NCBI RefSeq assembly: GCF_026626705.1
Contig: NZ_JAPNKC010000001.1
Span: 7,458,001-7,522,000 of the forward strand
Length of the DNA stretch: 64,000 nucleotides
From: Pyxidicoccus sp. MSG2
GTDB taxonomy: Bacteria; Myxococcota; Myxococcia; Myxococcales; Myxococcaceae
Direction of reading: 5' to 3'
Made by a program: the position numbers and the translations under genes. Of the stretch, positions 60,745 through 64,000 are shown piece after piece. Each line of letters begins with the position of its first letter. Position 1 is the stretch's first letter. The notes beneath the pieces were generated by a model, which did no database searches, was not told the DNA's origin, and saw only the letters and a list, made by a program, of their open reading frames with translations.

Positions 60745-62670
60745 TCAGTTCGCGGGCCGAGCCGTCGCGGGGGACTGCTTGAGGTACGTGTCCAGGAAGG
60801 TGCGGATGCGGGTGGAGCTCTCCAGCTCGCTCTTCTTGCTGCTGAAGCCGTGGCCCTCGTCCGGGAGGACCAGGTAGTCGACGGGGACGTTGTTCTTCTT
60901 CACGGCCTCGACCATCTGGTCCGACTGCGCCTTGAGCACCTTCGGGTCATTGGCGCCCTGGATGACGAGCAGCGGCTTGCGAATGGTGTACGCATGGAAG
61001 GCGGGGGAGATTGCACGCAGTTGCTCCGCTTCCGTGTCCGGGTTGCCCAGCTCCTGGTACATCGCCTGGCGGAAGGACTCCCAGTACGGGGGGATGTTCT
61101 TCAGCATGCTCACCCAGTCGGACGGGCCGAAGGCGTCCACGCCCACGTCGAAGGTGTCCGGGTGGAAGGCCAGGGCGGCCAGCGCCATGTAGCCGCCGTA
61201 GCTCGCGCCGAGGACGCCCACGCGGGAGCCGTCCACGTACGGCAGGCCGGTGAGGTACTTCTTCGCCTCCACGACGTCCCGGAGCGGCTCCTTGCCGTGC
61301 TTCTTGTCATCCGCCGTGACGAACGCCTTGCCGTAGCCGGAGCTGCCGCGGTTGTTGGGCGCGAGCACCACGTAGCCCGCGTTGACGAGGTACTGGATGA
61401 AGCTGATGTAGCCCCGGTACGCCTGGTCACCGGGGCCGCCGTGCACCCAGACGACCGCGGGCAGCTTGTTCTGGGGCGTGGCCTGGAGCGGCTTGTAGAG
61501 GATGCTCGGAATCTCCAGTCCGTCGAAGGACGTGTAGCGGACCACCTCGGCGACCACGAGGTCCTTCGCGTCGATGGCGGGGCTGAGCGTGTCCGTCAGC
61601 CGCGTGGCCTTCTTCGTGCCGAAGTCGAAGACGTAGAGGTTGTTGGGCGCGCGGTCATCGGTCAGGTGGAAGGCCATGCGCTTCCCTCCGCGGGCCAGTT
61701 CCACGTCGGAGATGCTGCCCTCGGGAAGCTTCACGGCGAGCGGCCTGCCCGCCTTCACGTCGTGGACCCGGAGCAGGGCGCGGCCATGCTCGTTGATGCC
61801 GGTGACGCGCCACGCGCCATTGCGCGAGAAGGCCATGGACGTGATGTCCCAGTCCGCCTTCTCCATTTCTTCCCGCTTCCCGGTGGCCAGCACGTAGCGC
61901 ACCACGCGGGTGAACTCGGAGCCCTCGTTGGTGAGCAGGTACATCGCGGAGGAGTCCGGCGCGAAGGTCGCCGTCTTCCAGCTGGCGTCGCCCTGGTGCG
62001 GGGTGAGGTGCTTCACCTCCTTCGTGCCGAAGTCATACAGGTGCACATCGCTGTCGGACAGGGAGCGGGACTTCTCCAGGGAGAGCCGCTGGCCGTCCGG
62101 GGACACCTTCCCCAAATCGAAGCCGTCGTCGTTCTGGAAGACGAGGGTGCCCGCGTACGTCTTCGTGTCATGGCGGTACAGGTCCATGAAGCGCTCATCG
62201 CGCGCGTTGCTGGAGACGTAGAAGGCGGAGCCGTCGTGGCTCCAGCCCTGGAAGCCGGCGCGCACCTTGTCGCCGGGGGTGAGGTCCGTCTCCTTGCCGT
62301 CCGGCGTGCGCACGTAGAGGTGCGTCAGCCCGTTGCCCGCCTGGTCTCGCGTGAAGAGGACGCGCTCGTCCTTCGGGAAGTAGCCCACGGCGAACGTCGC
62401 GTCCGTGGTGGAGTGGGTGAGCTGCGTCGGCTTGCCGCCCGTCACCGGCACGGAGAAGACGTTGAAGACGCCCGTCGGGTTGGACGTGAAGAGCACCCGC
62501 TTCTCGTCGGGGGAGAAGGACGCGCCGAACACGTCCGTCGTCTCCATGAACTGCTCGATGGTGTACTGCTTCGACGGGCGGGTGACGGGCGGCCGCGGCG
62601 CGGCCGGCGCCAGGGTGGGGACGAGCGCCAGGGCTGTGAGCGCGAGGGACACGGCCTGCCAGGACGGCAT
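60745..62670 (-). CDS. S9-family prolyl-oligopeptidase-type peptidase, copy 2
   Basis: A 641-residue protein from ATG 62670 (GGAGAG upstream; a longer frame start at 62751 has no signal). Signal VSLALTALALVPTLAPAA. The propeller and hydrolase layout match copy 1: Ser490 in GASYGGYM, Asp575 in QGANDPKV, His607 in DEGHGF, VWVHGGPGDQAYRGY. Many stretches are nearly identical to copy 1 (KQYTxEQFM, NDPxVLK, KKNxVPVxY), so the pair arose by tandem duplication. Differences in substrate-binding loops suggest split specificity. Possible role in predatory peptide breakdown, inferred only. Confidence 0.92.
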   Translation of the reverse strand: MPSWQAVSLALTALALVPTLAPAAPRPPVTRPSKQYTIEQFMETTDVFGASFSPDEKRVLFTSNPTGVFNVFSVPVTGGKPTQLTHSTTDATFAVGYFPKDERVLFTRDQAGNGLTHLYVRTPDGKETDLTPGDKVRAGFQGWSHDGSAFYVSSNARDERFMDLYRHDTKTYAGTLVFQNDDGFDLGKVSPDGQRLSLEKSRSLSDSDVHLYDFGTKEVKHLTPHQGDASWKTATFAPDSSAMYLLTNEGSEFTRVVRYVLATGKREEMEKADWDITSMAFSRNGAWRVTGINEHGRALLRVHDVKAGRPLAVKLPEGSISDVELARGGKRMAFHLTDDRAPNNLYVFDFGTKKATRLTDTLSPAIDAKDLVVAEVVRYTSFDGLEIPSILYKPLQATPQNKLPAVVWVHGGPGDQAYRGYISFIQYLVNAGYVVLAPNNRGSSGYGKAFVTADDKKHGKEPLRDVVEAKKYLTGLPYVDGSRVGVLGASYGGYMALAALAFHPDTFDVGVDAFGPSDWVSMLKNIPPYWESFRQAMYQELGNPDTEAEQLRAISPAFHAYTIRKPLLVIQGANDPKVLKAQSDQMVEAVKKNNVPVDYLVLPDEGHGFSSKKSELESSTRIRTFLDTYLKQSPATARPAN

Positions 62671-62903
62671 GAGCTCTCCAGGGAGCGAGGAAGGGCCGCG
62701 AATCTCGCGCAACGCCTCACGCAAGGCGAGGTTCTCGACACTTCCCGTCACGGGCTGTCATTCCGAAAGCCAGGCGGTGGAAAAGGTTTCACCCGGGCTG
62801 AGCATGCCCGGTGCAACCGTGCGGAAGCACTGGGCCACTGTGTGGCACGGCGTACGCACGTCCCACTCCGCGAAGCATGCCGTGGGGGTGGGTCGTGCGG
62901 CGC

Positions 62904-63416
62904 ATGCGGTTGGGGGAGCTGCTGCTTCACCTGGGACTGGTGACGCGGGAGCAATTGGAAGCGGCGCTGGCGTACCACTCGCGGTGGCACTGCCGGCTGG
63001 GCGAGGCGCTGGTGTACCTGCGGCTGCTCACGCCGGAGCAGGTACAGCGAGCGCTGTCCAGCCAGCTCAGGGTGCCCTTCGTCCGGGGTGAGCAGATGGA
63101 GAAGGTGCCGGCCGCGGTGGTGAGGAGCGTCCCGGCGGACGTGCTGACGCGGCTGAGGGTGTGCCCGCTGCGCGTGGAACGCCAGGGCTCGCGCGGCATC
63201 CTCTACGTGGCGACCGACCAGCCAGAGAACCTGCCTGCCCTGGACGAGCTGTCGTTCATCACCCACTTTACCGTGCGCCCGGTGCTCGCCCTGCCGGACG
63301 ACATCGAGCGGACGCTGCGCCACCACGGCCTGTCCGGCACGCGGGGCATCGCCCCCCTGGAGCTGGCGCCCGACGACGGGCCCGCCCTGGAAATCACGCG
63401 GGGAGGTGAGCCCTAG
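62904..63416 (+). CDS. GspE/MshE N-terminal-domain protein (type II secretion/type IV pilus ATPase N-terminal-like)
   Basis: A 170-residue protein from ATG 62904 (MRLGELLLHLGLVTREQLEAAL); GTG 62895 is possible. Sequence matches the T2SSE_N/MshEN domain: LGEALVYLRLLTPEQVQRALSSQLRVPFV, then DVLTRLRVCPLRVERQGSRGILYVATDQPENLPALDELSFITHFTVRPVLALPDDIERTLRHH. Full-length GspE/PilB ATPases carry this domain before Walker motifs; here it stands alone, with no ATPase. MshEN domains bind c-di-GMP in some proteins. Inference: a stand-alone sensor or adaptor. It is divergent from copy 2 of the peptidases. Confidence 0.82.
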   Translation: MRLGELLLHLGLVTREQLEAALAYHSRWHCRLGEALVYLRLLTPEQVQRALSSQLRVPFVRGEQMEKVPAAVVRSVPADVLTRLRVCPLRVERQGSRGILYVATDQPENLPALDELSFITHFTVRPVLALPDDIERTLRHHGLSGTRGIAPLELAPDDGPALEITRGGEP

Positions 63417-63543
63417 CCCCACCTCGCCTGCCGTCCTGGAGTGAGCCACCAGGGTCGCGCCTGTCCGGTCGCCTGAAATGCGGGGCGGGTGGGGGCTGCT
63501 TCTGGGGGAAGTGAAAGCCATCCCCTTCCGCGTTGTGTTGGCG

Positions 63544-64000
63544 ATGCACGATTCCCAGACCACTCCCATCAGCACCGCCCCGAACCTGCTCCCTGCCCAG
63601 CGCAACCAGCTGGTCGTCCCGGTGCCCGAGGACTCGTTCCGGGAAGCCTTCGAGGAAGCACGAGAGTGGCTCGACAACGTCCACGAGCGGATGTTGGGCG
63701 GCCCCGACGAGGTACTGCGGCAGAACATGCACTCGTTGCACCTGGGCCTCATCACCCTGCGACGGCGGTGGAGCCCGGAGGTATGGCGGCGCTTCTGCAA
63801 GGAGACGGCGAAGAAGCACCCGCTGCGGCCCTTCCTGCACCAGTGCCCCTTCACGCGCCGCGCGTTCGAGCGCCCCCGCGGGTACGCCGGGGACGCGGTC
63901 CTCATCGACTACCTCTACATGGACCGGGCCGCGGACGAGCTGCACGCGGGCCGTGAAATCTACAAGTACATGCACCAGCAGCCCAGCTCGCTCAGCGTCC
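63544..64000 (+). CDS. Partial methyltransferase-family gene (EF/3-hydroxypalmitate methyl ester biosynthesis-like), runs off the window
   Basis: The reading frame opens at ATG 63544 (MHDSQTTPISTAPNL) and is still open at the window end, 152 residues. In-frame GTG starts at 63535 and 63511 are possible. It contains a helix (FREAFEEAREWLDNVHERML), then RRWSPEVWRRFCKETAKKHPLRPFLHQCPFTRRAFERPRGYAGDAVLIDYLYMD. The FERPRGYAGDA text precedes the SAM-binding domain in a class I methyltransferase family annotated as extracellular-factor (3-hydroxypalmitic acid methyl ester) biosynthesis-like. The SAM domain itself lies beyond the window, so the call rests on this N-terminal signature. Confidence 0.6.
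   Translation, partial: MHDSQTTPISTAPNLLPAQRNQLVVPVPEDSFREAFEEAREWLDNVHERMLGGPDEVLRQNMHSLHLGLITLRRRWSPEVWRRFCKETAKKHPLRPFLHQCPFTRRAFERPRGYAGDAVLIDYLYMDRAADELHAGREIYKYMHQQPSSLSV

Overview
The window reads as chromosomal DNA of a myxobacterium, most likely from the Myxococcus/Corallococcus/Pyxidicoccus group. The evidence is very high GC with G/C-ending codons on both strands, a Myxococcus-restricted DUF2378 gene, a SitA-like lipoprotein toxin with its immunity gene, many small lipoproteins, several orphan histidine kinases, and a Ser/Thr kinase with PEGA and TonB-C modules. No rRNA, tRNA or CRISPR array was seen. This assignment is inference; no search was run.

Layout. 0-3.6 kb: the edge of a membrane-protein gene and a secreted protein gene, then decayed DNA (a truncated gene and an IS66-type transposase remnant) beside an orphan SUKH/SMI1 immunity-type gene and a Cys-containing lipoprotein. 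3.6-8.8 kb: two regulator/hydrolase pairs (AraC with a TAT-exported alpha/beta hydrolase; LysR with a haloalkane-dehalogenase-like enzyme), both with visible operator-like repeats, then a two-gene PIN toxin-antitoxin candidate. 8.8-20 kb: metabolism and envelope, with acyl-CoA synthetase, 6-phosphofructokinase, amidase, glucosamine-6-phosphate deaminase, a VWA lipid-anchored or membrane protein, DUF2378, lytic transglycosylase, TetR with a divergent fatty-acid-hydroxylase-type protein, a lipoprotein and an outer-membrane beta-barrel.

20.2-23.3 kb: polymorphic toxin module, comprising a lipoprotein with a C-terminal Tox-REase-5-like nuclease, an Imm52-like immunity protein and a Zn-ribbon orphan. 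23.45-34.74 kb: one tightly coupled operon of 12 genes for a compact contractile injection system. It has a terminator-like cap, one sheath, one tube, a Pro-rich protein, a LysM tube/baseplate adaptor, a VgrG-like spike, a PAAR-like tip, gp25, a baseplate J protein fused to an Asp-box propeller, a tail protein I, and two single-span membrane proteins, one carrying 28 cysteines. I see no AAA+ ATPase, tape measure, long fibre or second sheath. The two membrane proteins suggest an envelope-anchored device rather than a freely released particle.

34.7-48.5 kb: lipoproteins, membrane proteins, a tandem pair of PH-like membrane proteins, an 11-repeat Asp-rich metal-binding-type lipoprotein, then an FAD-linked D-2-hydroxyacid (hydroxyglutarate-type) dehydrogenase convergent with serA. 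46.9-53.7 kb: three histidine kinases around a gene of unknown function, plus a striking array of four identical 20-bp perfect palindromes at exact 51-bp spacing. 54-64 kb: a trypsin-like lipoprotein protease, a STAS-like protein, a small secreted Cys protein with a strong terminator, the Ser/Thr kinase-PEGA-TonB fusion, tandem duplicated S9 peptidases, a GspE/MshE N-terminal-domain protein, and the start of a methyltransferase-family gene running off the window.
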